This document shows positions 23,831 through 32,699 of a DNA stretch of 64,000 nucleotides, piece after piece. Positions within the stretch are counted from its first letter, which is position 1. Each line of letters opens with the position of its first letter. The stretch is from JANNBN01 sp031430595. Its GTDB lineage: Bacteria > Actinomycetota > Acidimicrobiia > Acidimicrobiales > JANYDT01. The translations under genes were made by a program, and so were the position numbers. The stretch covers positions 186,001-250,000 of the forward strand of contig JANPBU010000035.1 of assembly GCA_031430595.1 (NCBI GenBank). The letters run 5' to 3'. Below the pieces are notes generated by a model that worked only from the letters and a program-made list of their open reading frames with translations, was not told the DNA's origin and ran no database searches.

Positions 23831-26727
23831 TGGGCATGCCCCTTCCAGGCGACCAAGAGTTCGTCAATATCGACATTAAGAATGCTTCTTGAACCGCTTG
23901 CAATCGAAAGTGTCTGAGCGTCAACGACGTTTCCGACGACCGAGGCTTCGAGTCGTCGAACAACTATCACGGCAACATCACTCTCGACTTCAAGCAGCAG
24001 GCGCCCTGAAGCCTCAGAGAACAGGGCACCGACAAGCACATCATCATCGAGCACATCGCCATCGAGCTCACAAAGGTTCAGTGAAATCCCGAGTCGCCCA
24101 CCCATCGCCATCTCGGCCGCGCTGACGACAAGTCCGCCATCTGAAATATCGTGACACGAACGAACCAGCCCCTCAACCATAAGGCGGTGCAGCTCACGGT
24201 ACCGATTGGGTGCAGCACGGTCGCCACCAGCAACAAGCCCCGGACCGTCGACATTCAGTACCGAATCAAGCACACTTCCCCTCAGACCCTCATCGCTGAG
24301 TCCGTCATAAAGACTACCGACAAGCAACAACACATTACCCGCGCGCTTAACATCACTAGAAATGAGGCGATCGGCATCTGGAAGTACACCCAACGCTGTG
24401 ATCACCAGGGTCGGCGGAATCGACCGACGTTCACCTGTATTCGTTACATATTCGTTGTTCAACGAGTCTTTGCCACAAACAAACGGTGACCGGTGAGCAA
24501 CAGCTGCGGCACAGCAACCTTCGACAGCTTCCACTAGCTGGCCAAGTACTTCTCGGCGTTTCGGGTCACCCCACGAAAAGTTATCGAGAAGTGCAATCTG
24601 GTCGGGGTCGGCACCAACGGCAACAGCGTTGCGGATTGCTTCATCAACCACGGCCTCGGCCATACGGCGAGCGTTGATGTGTCCGGTTCGACAGTTCAAT
24701 CCGATACCAAGTACCAGGCCCTTCGACGAACTGACCGGGGCAAGCACTGATGCATCCGAAGGGCCGTCTGCACGTGCACCTATGAATGGTCGACCTATCG
24801 TGGCCCCGAGTATTTCGTGGTCGAATTTTCGAACAATTGATTCGTTTGAGCGAACGTCGCTATGGCCCAGCATTTCCAGAAGAAGCGCACCCGCTCGTGC
24901 AATTACATCCGCCGAATCACGGTGCGAAACCCCAGGCGCAGGCGCGGTTGGGCGAGTTGCCACCATCTGTCGTTGAGGTCGACCTTCATGAAGAAATGTC
25001 CCCGGCAGGTCAACCAACACATTCCCAGCGAACCGAACCACCAGCTGCCCATCCGAGCGAAACGAGCCAAGGTCGCACCAAGAAACCCCATGCCGCAAAC
25101 ACACTGTCTGTATTGCAACAAGATTTTCTGGTGGCACGGCGATCACCATTCGTTCTTGAGCCTCTGACAACCAGATCTCCCACGGCGCAAGCCCGGCATA
25201 CTTCAGCGGTGCTGCGTCGAGGTCAACGTCGGCTCCAAGCGTCGCGGCAATTTCTCCGATTGCCGACGAAAAACCCCCTGCCCCACAATCGGTTATGGCC
25301 GAGAAGAGACGTTGGTCTCGTGCTTCACTCAACGCATCGGCAACCAACTTTTCAATGATCGGATCACCAATTTGCACGCTCGCACCGGCCACATCGCCCG
25401 TGGTCGCATCCATCGTGAGTGACGAAAACGTGGCGCCGCGAATACCATCTCGGCCGGTTGCACCACCAAGTGCCACAATCCGATGGCCGGGCTGTGCGCC
25501 CCCAAGTTCGAGCCCAATCGGTCGAAGCCCCAAGCAGCCCGCAAAGACCAACGGATTCGCCGTAAAACCTTCATGGTGAACAACAGCCCCCGCAACGGTG
25601 GGAAGGCCAATCTTGTTGCCGTAATCGGCGATCCCATCGACGACGCCATCACGAACGCGACGCGGGTGAAGCACACCAGTTGGAAGTTCATCTGCCGACG
25701 TATCAAGCGGCCCGAAGCATAAAATGTTGGTTACTGCAATGGGGTCGGCGGCAACACCGAGCACATCTCGAATGACCCCACCAACACCGGTGTTTGCACC
25801 TCCGAACGGCTCGACTGCCGACGGATGATTGTGCGTCTCTACCTTGATCGCAGCATCGAACTGCTCGTCAAACGCTACGATCCCTGCATTATCGACGAAC
25901 GCTGAAAGAACCCATGGCGCTGCGATTGTTTCAGTCGAAACTCTGAGCTGCTTCAGCAAAGGAACAACAACGGTTCCGTCTTCCCAGGTGATGTATGCCC
26001 GAAATGTTTTGTGGGAACAGTGCTCGCTCCAGGTCTGGGCCAACATTTCGATTTCGGCATCGGTCGGGTCTCGACTCACCGACGAAAAGTATTTCTCGAT
26101 TTCTTGCATCTCGGCCAGGTCGAGGGCTAAACCTCGCGATGCCGACAAAGCCAACAACTGATCCGCGCTCAGCCGTCGAAGGGGCACCACGTCGATGCCC
26201 GGTGAGGATGCGTCCGAAAAAAAGCGAACGGAAATCAGTTCGCCGTAGACAACTTCATCAACGATGTCGTTATGAAGCAGGCCATTCGTTACAGCTCGAA
26301 CAAGCGCTTCAAGCTCGGGGCCATCGGCGTCGCTCGTGAACGTGAATCGTTTGCCTGTTCGTGCTTCGAACGGAGCAACGCCAAGCAATTCACCGGCTTT
26401 GGCAAACGCTTGTCCTACCGGGTCAGTCACACCGGGCCGTAGAGCGATTTCTACAAAACTGAGACCGCGCCCCAGATCGAGACCATGCCCCAGATCGACC
26501 CAGGCGCACTGCTGTATTGCCGGGTCAACAAATGCATCGGAGAGTTGTTTCCGCTCAGAAGTATTGAGCAATCGATCTGCGAAATAGAGGTCGGTTTGGT
26601 GAATGGCACCTAATGACGAACAGAGGCTCGGAAACATCTCACGTGCACTGGCAGCCAAACGCATTGCCGCCGCATCGCCATTTCGAACGTTCACCTCGCA
26701 TCGTTGGGATGATGCGGAAAACGTCAC
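23827..26727 (-). CDS. purL: FGAM synthase, PurS-PurL fusion
   Basis: 966 residues against about 730 for ordinary small PurL. The first 200 residues look like two PurS-type units. One ends DPAIQQCAWVDL. The second contains VEIALRPGVTDPVGQAFAKA and reaches VDEVVYGE. PurL proper starts near residue 205: EIEMLAQTWSEHCSHKTFR, KVETHNHPSAVEPFGGANTG, GGATGRDGIRGATF, ITDCGAGGFSSAIGE, FVCGKDSLNNEY and CHDISDGGLVVSAAEMAM. It converts FGAR to FGAM with PurQ. The GTG start follows a TACAAT -10 element by six bases. It is the first gene of the operon. Confidence 0.92.
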   Translation of the reverse strand: MTFSASSQRCEVNVRNGDAAAMRLAASAREMFPSLCSSLGAIHQTDLYFADRLLNTSERKQLSDAFVDPAIQQCAWVDLGHGLDLGRGLSFVEIALRPGVTDPVGQAFAKAGELLGVAPFEARTGKRFTFTSDADGPELEALVRAVTNGLLHNDIVDEVVYGELISVRFFSDASSPGIDVVPLRRLSADQLLALSASRGLALDLAEMQEIEKYFSSVSRDPTDAEIEMLAQTWSEHCSHKTFRAYITWEDGTVVVPLLKQLRVSTETIAAPWVLSAFVDNAGIVAFDEQFDAAIKVETHNHPSAVEPFGGANTGVGGVIRDVLGVAADPIAVTNILCFGPLDTSADELPTGVLHPRRVRDGVVDGIADYGNKIGLPTVAGAVVHHEGFTANPLVFAGCLGLRPIGLELGGAQPGHRIVALGGATGRDGIRGATFSSLTMDATTGDVAGASVQIGDPIIEKLVADALSEARDQRLFSAITDCGAGGFSSAIGEIAATLGADVDLDAAPLKYAGLAPWEIWLSEAQERMVIAVPPENLVAIQTVCLRHGVSWCDLGSFRSDGQLVVRFAGNVLVDLPGTFLHEGRPQRQMVATRPTAPAPGVSHRDSADVIARAGALLLEMLGHSDVRSNESIVRKFDHEILGATIGRPFIGARADGPSDASVLAPVSSSKGLVLGIGLNCRTGHINARRMAEAVVDEAIRNAVAVGADPDQIALLDNFSWGDPKRREVLGQLVEAVEGCCAAAVAHRSPFVCGKDSLNNEYVTNTGERRSIPPTLVITALGVLPDADRLISSDVKRAGNVLLLVGSLYDGLSDEGLRGSVLDSVLNVDGPGLVAGGDRAAPNRYRELHRLMVEGLVRSCHDISDGGLVVSAAEMAMGGRLGISLNLCELDGDVLDDDVLVGALFSEASGRLLLEVESDVAVIVVRRLEASVVGNVVDAQTLSIASGSRSILNVDIDELLVAWKGHAQ

Positions 26728-26767
26728 CGCATAATTGTAGAAAGCCCACTAGTTAACGAGTTGTCAA
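26728..26767 (-). promoter_or_regulatory. purine operon promoter, leaderless type
   Basis: On the minus strand TACAAT (26734-26739) ends six bases before the PurL GTG, so the transcript would start at or next to the start codon. TTGACA (26762-26767) lies 22 bp further up, longer than the usual 17, so its role is uncertain. No room remains for a leader, riboswitch or attenuator. Confidence 0.5.
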
Positions 26768-26784
26768 GGGCCCGGGTGAGCCGA

Positions 26785-27537
26785 TCAGCCAAGCGAGCTA
26801 CCGGCCAAATGCACCGTTTGATCAGCAGCCTGCAGAAGGCGATCGTCATGGGTCGACACAATCACTGTCCTCCCCGACCTTGCGATAGAACGAAGTAACT
26901 CGGTGACATCGCTCACCGACGACCCATCAAGATGCGCGGTTGGTTCGTCCGCAAGCACGACAGACGGGTTCGTTGCGAGCGCCCTAGCGACAGCAATTCG
27001 CTGTTGCTGTCCGCCTGACAATTCATGTGGCTTTCGGCGGGCAAAGGGGGTCATTTCCAATTCTTCGAGTAGGTCATTCGCTCGCGCTGTGGCTTCGAAT
27101 CGGGGTACACCGATGAGCGACAGCGGTACCGTCACGTTCTCTATGGCCGAAAGGCTCGGGATCAGGTTGTAGGCCTGATGGACTACACCTACATGATGGC
27201 GTCGGTACTCGTCGAGAGCTTTACCCTTGAGCGTGTTGACCTCGATCCCGCCGAGCCAGATGGCCCCCGATTGGGGTCGCAGCATTCCTGCCACGCACGA
27301 CAGAACCGAGGTCTTTCCTGAGCCTGATCGTCCGACAAGCGCCGTCACCCGACTGGCCGGCGCATAGAGATCAAGCCCAGAAATCGGTGTGACCGACAAC
27401 CCAGCCCGATGATACGAAATCGTCAGGTCGACAATGTGAACGTCACGTCCACCTGCTAGGCCCGGATTTAGATCGTTGAGATGAAAGCCTGTACGCATAT
27501 TTTTGTTCACGATGGTTGTATTCATGGTGGTTGTCAT
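26785..27537 (-). CDS. ABC transporter ATP-binding protein (MacB/LolD-like)
   Basis: About 250 residues. Walker A is ALVGRSGSGKTSVLS, the Q-loop region is VGVVHQAYNLIPSLS, the signature is HELSGGQQQRIAVARALA and Walker B is VVLADEPTAHLD with the H-switch VSTHDDRLL. It powers the FtsX-type permease encoded 1 bp upstream. ATG at 27537 directly after the permease stop is preferred over the overlapping frame from 27612. Substrate is unknown; such pairs move lipoproteins, lipids, peptides or drugs. Confidence 0.9.
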   Translation of the reverse strand: MTTTMNTTIVNKNMRTGFHLNDLNPGLAGGRDVHIVDLTISYHRAGLSVTPISGLDLYAPASRVTALVGRSGSGKTSVLSCVAGMLRPQSGAIWLGGIEVNTLKGKALDEYRRHHVGVVHQAYNLIPSLSAIENVTVPLSLIGVPRFEATARANDLLEELEMTPFARRKPHELSGGQQQRIAVARALATNPSVVLADEPTAHLDGSSVSDVTELLRSIARSGRTVIVSTHDDRLLQAADQTVHLAGSSLG

Positions 27538-27538
27538 G

Positions 27539-28597
27539 TCAGTTCCTAAAGGCGAGTGCGGGTTGAACAGAGAAGAGTCGTTTTGCGGCACCAAGGCTGG
27601 CGATCGCACCAATGGTCATGGCAAGAATGGGCAAAAGAAGCAGCGCTGATCGAGGGATCTCAGCCGAGAGGGGGAAAATCGGCGCAATGAGCATCGACAA
27701 CACCACGCCAAGAATCGCTGCGGCAATACAAAGCAGGGCTGACTGAACCATCATGCTTCCGGCCAAGGCCGATGATCTGGCACCCATGCCCTTCAGCACG
27801 GCAACGTCTTTTGTGCGTTCAAGTACCCCGAGGTACATAACTGACCCTACGATGAGCGCAGCAACCAACCACAGCAATGATCGAACCATCGCTATGGTCT
27901 TCTGTGCGTTAACTACTGGACGAAGGCCGTCAGTTGTCGCCTCCGCGTTTGAGAGCAGTTTTGTTCCCGCCGGTGGTGATACTTCGCGATCGACAACCAC
28001 CGTCGTCGCCAAGTTTTGGCCACCAAACGCCATGAGCTGAGCATCGCCAAGTGTTACGTACACATTCGGTACACCAGCCAGTAGCCGGGCTCCTTTTACG
28101 ATGCCAACGACAGTGAATTCCGAAGACCCCAACCGAATCTGTTCTCCGAGACCCACACCAAGGCTCACATCCGCAACGGCCTGTCCGGTTGCCGCCAAGG
28201 CCTTCCCTGAGGTGACAAACGGAGACCCGAGTCGATGCGGGATGGCACCAACCAAGTTCACGTGTTCGTGGGCCCCGACCGTGCTTCCGTCGGTGCGATG
28301 AACGCTCTGGCGACCAAACGTGATGGGTGCTGCGTGATTTTCGCCAACTTGACCAACGATCGCGTCAACGACATCGACCCCCAACGGCTTTGGCTGTAAA
28401 AATGGGCCAGTGCCGCCGCTATCAATCACCCACGAAGTAGCCCTGGCCAACCCAACAGTTCGTGACGACTCATTATTGAAACCGGCCGACAAGCCAGACA
28501 TTACAAGGGCAAGTGCCAGAACCAACGACGAACCAATCACAGCGATCAGCACACGCCGACTTCTCCACTGCAAATCTCTCAATGCAATCTTGATCAT
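27539..28597 (-). CDS. ABC transporter permease, FtsX/MacB-like
   Basis: 352 residues. The first membrane helix is RVLIAVIGSSLVLALALVMS, followed by an extracytoplasmic domain of about 200 residues. Three further helices begin at LLWLVAALIVGSVMYLGV, SALLCIAAAILGVVLSMLI and LLLLPILAMTIGAIASLG. ERTKDVAVLKGMGARS is the coupling loop of the FtsX domain. It forms an exporter or mechanotransmission complex with the downstream ATPase. Confidence 0.88.
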   Translation of the reverse strand: MIKIALRDLQWRSRRVLIAVIGSSLVLALALVMSGLSAGFNNESSRTVGLARATSWVIDSGGTGPFLQPKPLGVDVVDAIVGQVGENHAAPITFGRQSVHRTDGSTVGAHEHVNLVGAIPHRLGSPFVTSGKALAATGQAVADVSLGVGLGEQIRLGSSEFTVVGIVKGARLLAGVPNVYVTLGDAQLMAFGGQNLATTVVVDREVSPPAGTKLLSNAEATTDGLRPVVNAQKTIAMVRSLLWLVAALIVGSVMYLGVLERTKDVAVLKGMGARSSALAGSMMVQSALLCIAAAILGVVLSMLIAPIFPLSAEIPRSALLLLPILAMTIGAIASLGAAKRLFSVQPALAFRN

Positions 28598-28669
28598 GCA
28601 CCTACGATCGCAAACTTAGCGACGTTCGTGCATCCGTGACATCACTGATTGGTCTCTGGTTGAGTTAGG

Positions 28670-30145
28670 TCACGCAGTCTTCGTGAGTGGAATTCGTAGT
28701 TCAACGACGGCGCCCCCGTCGTTATGGGTCGCAATCACCCCGCCAAGTTCAGATGAAATGAGGGTTCGCACGATGGTAAGGCCAAGGCTTCTTGTCGTCG
28801 ACAACGAGAAGCCTTCGGGAAAGCCGGAACCGTGGTCTCGCACCGTCACCAGCAGCGTCGTTGCACGATGTGCGAAGGTGATTGCAACGTCACCGCCAGT
28901 GCGTGCCGGGTATGCATGTTCGACTGCGTTCTGTAACAGTTCGACGACAACAACAGCGAGGGGTGTCGCGATCTCGGCCGGTAGCGACCCCGCGTCTCCA
29001 ACTACCGAAAACCGCACTGGGCGGTCATCACCTTGCAAACCTTCTTCGACAATTCGCATCAGCGGGCGAATCAAATCGTCGAACGGCACCAACTCACGAA
29101 ACTCTTGTGACAGCGTCTCGTGAACAAGCGCAATCGATCGAATTCTTCGAACGGATTCTTCGATTGCTTGTTTCGCCTCTTCAGACTCAAGCCGCCGCCC
29201 TTGCATTCTTAAGAGCGCGCTTATCGTCTGCAAATTGTTCTTCACTCGATGATGTACCTCACGAATGGTCGCGTCCTTTGAATGCAACATTCGATCACGG
29301 CGGCGGATGTCACTGACATCTCGAAGTAACAGCACAGCACCCGTCACCGACCGTTCATCAGAAAGCAGCGGAATGCAATGCACCACAACTACAGTGCTCG
29401 GTGCCGCGAGGTGTTCAATCTCTGAATTCACCGGATGACGTCGGGTCCAAGCATCAGCGGCAACAGAGCCATCAAGGCCAATGTCAGCAAGGGTTCGTCC
29501 GTCAACATTTACCTGAACACCAAGGCGATGCAGCGCTGACGTTGCATTTGGACTCAGGTATCGAATTCTTTGGTCGGCGTCGAGTAGCGCAACCCCATCG
29601 CCTACCCGTGGCGCATCTCGCGGATCAAACGCTTCGTCGAAGGGGAAGAGTCCGGCCGAAATCATCGCAGCTAAGCGATCAAAAATTCCAAGATACGTTC
29701 GCTCAAGCTGGCCACGTCGGCGACCAGTTTCCATCGCTTCTTCACGAAGAAGGATCGCAATAGGTTGTTCCACCCGCTGATCATTCACCTGCTGACTGTC
29801 GCTAATTCTGACCGGAATAGCAACCGTGCGTGCGGCCTGCCCGGATCCGAGCGCGTAAACGTTTGCCTCTTGCGCATGCCCAGATAATGAAGCATCAACC
29901 AGCAACGGACGCTCAGCGCTGGTGATAGTCGAGCCAACCAAATCGTCTGGGTACAACGTCTGGCCGGTCGTTGGCCGAACCTGCCCCATTACCTTCCAAT
30001 CACCGTTCCCCGTCGGCCTGACAAGCAACAAATCGGCAAAGCCAACGTCGGCTACCAAACCCCAAGATGCCATGACGCGTCTGAGGTGCAACTCAACTAT
30101 CTCGTCGTTGCTGCCAAGCTGGCCTGAACGACCCGCCTGGCTCAT
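28670..30145 (-). CDS. PdtaS-type sensor histidine kinase
   Basis: About 491 residues. The N-terminal GAF-like domain covers about 1-150. A PAS-like domain (VALLDADQRIRYLSPNATSA) covers about 170-270. The HisKA_2 H-box is REVHHRVKNNLQTISALLRM and the HATPase has VVVVELLQNAVEHAYP then VRDHGSGFPEGF. This is the architecture of mycobacterial PdtaS, a cytosolic kinase that signals to an ANTAR regulator. No response regulator is adjacent. ATG at 30145 overlaps the ArsA-like stop by four bases (ATGA), so it is coupled to that gene. The frame extends to 30175. Confidence 0.88.
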   Translation of the reverse strand: MSQAGRSGQLGSNDEIVELHLRRVMASWGLVADVGFADLLLVRPTGNGDWKVMGQVRPTTGQTLYPDDLVGSTITSAERPLLVDASLSGHAQEANVYALGSGQAARTVAIPVRISDSQQVNDQRVEQPIAILLREEAMETGRRRGQLERTYLGIFDRLAAMISAGLFPFDEAFDPRDAPRVGDGVALLDADQRIRYLSPNATSALHRLGVQVNVDGRTLADIGLDGSVAADAWTRRHPVNSEIEHLAAPSTVVVVHCIPLLSDERSVTGAVLLLRDVSDIRRRDRMLHSKDATIREVHHRVKNNLQTISALLRMQGRRLESEEAKQAIEESVRRIRSIALVHETLSQEFRELVPFDDLIRPLMRIVEEGLQGDDRPVRFSVVGDAGSLPAEIATPLAVVVVELLQNAVEHAYPARTGGDVAITFAHRATTLLVTVRDHGSGFPEGFSLSTTRSLGLTIVRTLISSELGGVIATHNDGGAVVELRIPLTKTA

Positions 30146-31332
30146 GTCGACCGGGTAGCCAGTGGCTCGGGCCACATGATTGCGCCAAGCTCGACAAGCG
30201 ATTGCAGATCCGTGATGTCACCGGGCTGCTCGCTCACCTCGACTTGCACCGTCGGACCCGAAGCGCGGAGGCGTCGCCGCACGAGGCGGTGCAGATTGGC
30301 GGCGGCAGCGAAGCGAAGATGGTTGACTGCCATAGCCGTTGCCACACGATGTTCAGCTGCAGTGAGAACAGGCTCGGCCTTCACCGCTCGAACGATGGTC
30401 TGCTGCCGTGGTTCAACCAGTCGTTCGGCTGCGGCTACCGAGCCAGCTTCAGCAAAGTTAACATCCATAACTCTATTGATAATAAGTGCACCGACATTCA
30501 GGCGGCGTTTGTTCAACTCGGCTAACAAAAAGTCAGCTTCATTGGCCGGTGCAGGATCAAGCGTCGTGACCACAACAAACGTCGTCTCTTTGGCGTGAAG
30601 TAATGCTGTAACTGCCGTCGAACGATCAACGAAACCTGCGTACATGGTTTGGAACAGCAGAAAGAATTCAGCAATATCTTTCAGAAACTGTGACCCAAGA
30701 ATTCGGTCGGCAATTTGATAGAAAGGTTTGGCGGCCAAATAGCCAAGTTTGCCAACACGTTCACCACCGACACGGTATGGAAGCGTGATCCAGCGCAGTA
30801 GCGAAGACGAAAAAAACTCTGCCATTCGAGCCGGTGCGTCAAGAAAGTCAAGGGCATGTCGCGACGGGGGTGTGTCGATGACAATCAAGTCATACAGGCC
30901 ACTGGCGTTAAGATCGTGTAGCCGCTCAAGAGCTATGTAGTCATGGCTTTGGACAAACCGCTGGGTGATGTTTCGGTAGAGGGGGTTCGCCAGGATTCGG
31001 TCACGGGTATCGGCGTCGGGGGCGTGCTTACGAACCAAGTCATCCCACGACGCCGAGGTGTCGAGCATCGCCATCCAAAGCTCGGACCCATCTGGGGAAT
31101 CTTCAGGCACCCCAACCCTTGTTTCGGTATTGCCAAGCGAAGATAGCCCGAGTGCTGTCGCAAGTCGTTTTGCTGGGTCTATCGTAAGTACAAGTACTTT
31201 CCCACCACGATGCCTGACGGCAGCAGTGGCAAGCGCAGCGGCACTGGTGGTTTTACCAACGCCGCCAGCCCCGCAGGTAATGACGATTTTTGCCCCGCCA
31301 AGTGCTTCGGATATTGACGTCTTTGGAGCCAT
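30142..31332 (-). CDS. ArsA/GET3-like ATPase, second of pair
   Basis: 396 residues. The deviant Walker A is CGAGGVGKTTSAAALATAA, then VLTIDPAKRLATALGL (A' motif) and LIVIDTPPSRHALDFLDAP (switch). AALIINRVMD is the C-terminal nucleotide loop. It resembles the actinobacterial Rv3680 side of the ArsA-like pair (called BagA/BagB in mycobacteria). Archaeal and eukaryotic relatives target tail-anchored proteins, and the actinobacterial role is less clear. It lies 2 bp after the partner gene. Confidence 0.85.
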   Translation of the reverse strand: MAPKTSISEALGGAKIVITCGAGGVGKTTSAAALATAAVRHRGGKVLVLTIDPAKRLATALGLSSLGNTETRVGVPEDSPDGSELWMAMLDTSASWDDLVRKHAPDADTRDRILANPLYRNITQRFVQSHDYIALERLHDLNASGLYDLIVIDTPPSRHALDFLDAPARMAEFFSSSLLRWITLPYRVGGERVGKLGYLAAKPFYQIADRILGSQFLKDIAEFFLLFQTMYAGFVDRSTAVTALLHAKETTFVVVTTLDPAPANEADFLLAELNKRRLNVGALIINRVMDVNFAEAGSVAAAERLVEPRQQTIVRAVKAEPVLTAAEHRVATAMAVNHLRFAAAANLHRLVRRRLRASGPTVQVEVSEQPGDITDLQSLVELGAIMWPEPLATRST

Positions 31333-31334
31333 GA

Positions 31335-32294
31335 CTACCAGCCCAACTCGTCGCCAAGGTGGGTCGCAACCGCTTGCACTAACTCAAGGCCCGCGCTCAC
31401 ATCGGGTAACCACGGAACGAACGCAGTCGGCGTTTTGCCGACCACCGACAACAGTTCTTCGAGATGCGGTTCCCTGGTTTTGCGCAATGCCAATGCCATA
31501 CGGGTCGAGTTAACTAACGCCTGCGATTCCTTGGCATTCGCCCCAAGAGCGGTGTGAAGTCGTTGCGGATTCGCCGCCAGACGCTCGAACAGAGCCAGAT
31601 CAGATTTCGTGAACGGTTCATCGAGCACTCGGTTAACAACCACTGCACCAAGGTGAACATTCATCTTGTTCTTCAGCGAATCAATGAGTTCGATGGTTTC
31701 AACAACCGGCATTTCTTCTGCTGTAGTCACGGCAACAAGCGCCGTCTTTACCGGATCGGCAAGGATTTCGCGCATCCACTCGGTTTGCCCTCGAATAAGC
31801 CCAACACCAACAAGTTCGTTGATTGCCTGAGGGGCGTCGAGGTGACCAATGATGTGACCAGTTGACGTGGCGTCAACGATGACGATGTCGTAGTTTTCCT
31901 CGCGGACTTCATACGCAAACTTACCTACGGTCACGATTTCTCGAACCCCAGGGGCGGCGTTGGCCACAAAGTCAAAGATGCCACTTAAGAACCCAACCCG
32001 GGTCACGATCGGCAACTTGAGATAGATACGAAGGTATTCCTTCAATGATTCTTCAGGATCCATCGCCATTACCCAAAGATTCGGGTGGCGTTCCTTTGGT
32101 TGGAACGATGGCCGCGCCGCGTCAGACAACCCCGGGCCGATGAGACAACTGTCGAGGTCACCCTTGGCATCGAGTTCTACGGCAAGTACACGTTTTCCCT
32201 GCTGCGATGCCGCCCACGCCAACGAGGCAGCGACCGTAGTTTTACCGACGCCACCCTTACCGGTGACGATCAACAGTTTTCGATCGAGCAGCAT
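31335..32294 (-). CDS. ArsA/GET3-like ATPase, first of pair
   Basis: 319 residues. Walker A is LIVTGKGGVGKTTVAASLAW, the A' region is VLAVELDAKGDLDSCLIG, and the switch is IVIVDATSTGHIIGHLDAP. AVVVNRVLDEPF matches the second nucleotide loop. It corresponds to the Rv3679-like member and probably forms a heterodimer with the next product. Its ATG lies in a 14-bp tandem duplication, so the upstream spacing is altered. DUF3107 precedes it by 36 bp. Confidence 0.85.
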   Translation of the reverse strand: MLLDRKLLIVTGKGGVGKTTVAASLAWAASQQGKRVLAVELDAKGDLDSCLIGPGLSDAARPSFQPKERHPNLWVMAMDPEESLKEYLRIYLKLPIVTRVGFLSGIFDFVANAAPGVREIVTVGKFAYEVREENYDIVIVDATSTGHIIGHLDAPQAINELVGVGLIRGQTEWMREILADPVKTALVAVTTAEEMPVVETIELIDSLKNKMNVHLGAVVVNRVLDEPFTKSDLALFERLAANPQRLHTALGANAKESQALVNSTRMALALRKTREPHLEELLSVVGKTPTAFVPWLPDVSAGLELVQAVATHLGDELGW

Positions 32295-32321
32295 CAGCGT
32301 CTACAGGTCAGCGTCTACAGG
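32294..32321. repeat. 14-bp tandem duplication at ArsA-like start
   Basis: TCAGCGTCTACAGG is repeated twice head to tail, starting on the first base of the ArsA-like start codon and filling most of the gap to the DUF3107 gene. Confidence 0.9.
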
Positions 32322-32330
32322 TTGCGGAAT

Positions 32331-32561
32331 TCAGCGGGCGAATCCTACTTTTCGTTCTTCGGTTGGACCACCGATTTCGATGTAACCGATCTTGGCGGCC
32401 GGAATACCAACCGTTCGCCCCTTTTTGTCGGTGAGCCACAACATGCCTGCTTCAGCCGCAAGGGCCGCCGCAATATCGGCCTGTACCTGGGCGCGAGCAG
32501 TGTCATCAAGCTCTAATTCGAGTTCTTTGACCGACTGGGTGACTCCGATACGAATATCCAC
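32331..32561 (-). CDS. DUF3107 family protein
   Basis: 76 residues starting MDIRIGVTQSVKELELELDD and containing GMLWLTDKKGRTVGIPAAKI then YIEIG. This is the small actinobacterial DUF3107 family, which has no known function. It is conserved across actinobacteria and here leads an apparent operon with two ArsA-like ATPases and a histidine kinase. Confidence 0.88.
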   Translation of the reverse strand: MDIRIGVTQSVKELELELDDTARAQVQADIAAALAAEAGMLWLTDKKGRTVGIPAAKIGYIEIGGPTEERKVGFAR

Positions 32562-32678
32562 AACAAACTCCTAGGTACAACTTCGAATAAGCCATGAGGC
32601 TATCGGCACCTGAGGCCTAACCCTTCACTCCTACCCCTCCGACATCTCCTTCACGACGTTCATCCAATACGTAGAGCC
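32562..32678. other. short intergenic gap with duplicated Mrp 3' end
   Basis: No gene. The right part carries a copy of the last codons of the Mrp gene, placed after its stop. Confidence 0.6.
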
Positions 32679-32699
32679 TTACCCAATACGTAGAGCCTT
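32664..32699. repeat. 17-bp repeat, period 19, over Mrp stop codon
   Basis: CCAATACGTAGAGCCTT occurs at 32664-32680 and 32683-32699. The Mrp TAA lies at 32679-32681, so the last codons of the gene are repeated in the untranslated 3' side. Confidence 0.9.

Noticed and set aside
24339..24350. CGCGCGCTTAA inside purL as a fifth island word
   Set aside because: It lacks the leading CTG and lies in a conserved coding region, so it is a chance partial match. GCGCGCTTA at about 29213 in the kinase gene is rejected for the same reason.
26728..26784. Purine riboswitch upstream of purL
   Set aside because: Only 57 bp separate purL from the next gene and the -10 element is six bases from the start, leaving no leader.
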